A stretch of 15,093 nt of DNA from Deferribacterales bacterium UBA4806 (GTDB lineage Bacteria > Chrysiogenota > Deferribacteres > Deferribacterales > UBA228): NCBI GenBank assembly GCA_002402635.1, contig DHGE01000041.1, positions 1 to 15,093 of the forward strand, read 5' to 3'. Under the pieces are notes generated by a model, which ran no database searches, had not been told where the DNA came from, and saw only the letters and a list, made by a program, of their open reading frames with translations. The position numbers and the translations under genes were made by a program. Shown here in pieces: positions 14,939 to 15,093 of the stretch; within the stretch, counting starts at the first letter, position 1, and the number at the start of each line of letters is the position of its first letter.

Positions 14939-14947
14939 CATTATAAT
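14917..14947 (+). promoter_or_regulatory. Predicted promoter for ispF
   Basis: TTGAAA (14917-14922) and a perfect TATAAT (14942-14947) are separated by 19 bases, two longer than ideal. The expected start of transcription near 14954 is only about six bases before the ispF ATG. This interleaves with the minus-strand promoter, whose -10 abuts this -35. Confidence 0.5.
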
Positions 14948-14959
14948 TTATAGTAGCGT

Positions 14960-15093
14960 ATGTATAAAATTGGATTAGGATATGATTCGCATCCTTTTAT
15001 TAAAGGCATACCCCTTATGTTGGGTGGTATTAAGATTGACTACCCACTTGGATTAAAGGGCCACTCTGATGGAGATGTAATAGTCCATTCAAT
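14960..15093 (+). CDS. ispF: 2-C-methyl-D-erythritol 2,4-cyclodiphosphate synthase (5' part)
   Basis: IspF closes the diphosphate ring in the non-mevalonate isoprenoid pathway, releasing CMP. Only the first 44 residues fit in the window. They start MYKIGLGYDSHPF, with the metal-binding D9 and H11 of the GxDxH motif. LMLGGIKI and GHSDGDVIVH follow, the latter with the third metal ligand, H43. Family members commonly have alanine where this one has G38. An in-frame TAG at 14954-14956 means ATG 14960 is the first possible start, and no ribosome site precedes it. The predicted promoter sits so close that the mRNA may be almost leaderless. It diverges from the cupin operon. Confidence 0.93.
   Translation, partial: MYKIGLGYDSHPFIKGIPLMLGGIKIDYPLGLKGHSDGDVIVHS

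Noticed and set aside
1..15093. Mobile elements, CRISPR arrays, prophage, toxin-antitoxin or defence genes
   Set aside because: No transposase, integrase, repeat-spacer array or defence-type domain was seen. All large genes are recognised core metabolism or small-protein families.

Overview
The window is an AT-rich (roughly 30% G+C by eye), gene-dense bacterial chromosome segment made almost entirely of housekeeping genes. SecD and SecF are separate genes next to yajC, tgt and queA. With the short form of ThiC and a tRNA nucleotidyltransferase whose loop is short, as in some deltaproteobacteria and deep-branching Gram-negative phyla, this suggests a low-GC Gram-negative anaerobe or thermophile relative such as a member of Deferribacterota. 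That placement is inference and is weakly held. I see no phage, transposon, CRISPR or RNA gene.

Layout: (1) positions 1-1142, minus strand: an FAD-dependent dehydrogenase (COG2509-like) running off the left edge. (2) positions 1143-1376: a very AT-rich divergent intergenic region with a plausible minus-strand promoter, a short hexamer repeat and one doubtful 36-residue ORF. (3) positions 1377-7325, plus strand: a compact run of cca-type nucleotidyltransferase, FAH-family hydrolase, CxxC cluster protein, coaE, acyP, thiC, thiE and thiL. Adjacent genes overlap or lie within about 20 bases, so this is probably one operon. (4) positions 7322-14891, minus strand: a nine-gene run, read from right to left, of cupin, ndk, thrC, queA, tgt, yajC, secD, secF and ogt, again with overlaps or gaps of 17 bases or less. 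(5) positions 14892-14959: a 68-base divergent promoter region. (6) positions 14960-15093, plus strand: the start of ispF, cut by the right edge.

Functionally, the plus-strand run joins tRNA 3'-end synthesis, the last step of CoA synthesis and most of the thiamine diphosphate pathway (pyrimidine synthesis by ThiC, coupling by ThiE, final phosphorylation by ThiL). No TPP riboswitch is recognisable. The minus-strand run joins queuosine tRNA modification (Tgt, QueA), the Sec accessory membrane complex (YajC, SecD, SecF), threonine synthesis, nucleotide balance and alkylated-DNA repair. The two runs converge head-on, and their last genes share a CTAG sequence as stop codons on both strands, with no terminator visible between them.

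I did not find a convincing undescribed system. The points most worth a second look are the interleaved divergent promoters at the right end, the near-leaderless ispF start, the short loop of the nucleotidyltransferase, the C-x2-C-x3-C cluster motif of ThiC with the thiE start embedded in it, and the overlapping convergent gene ends.
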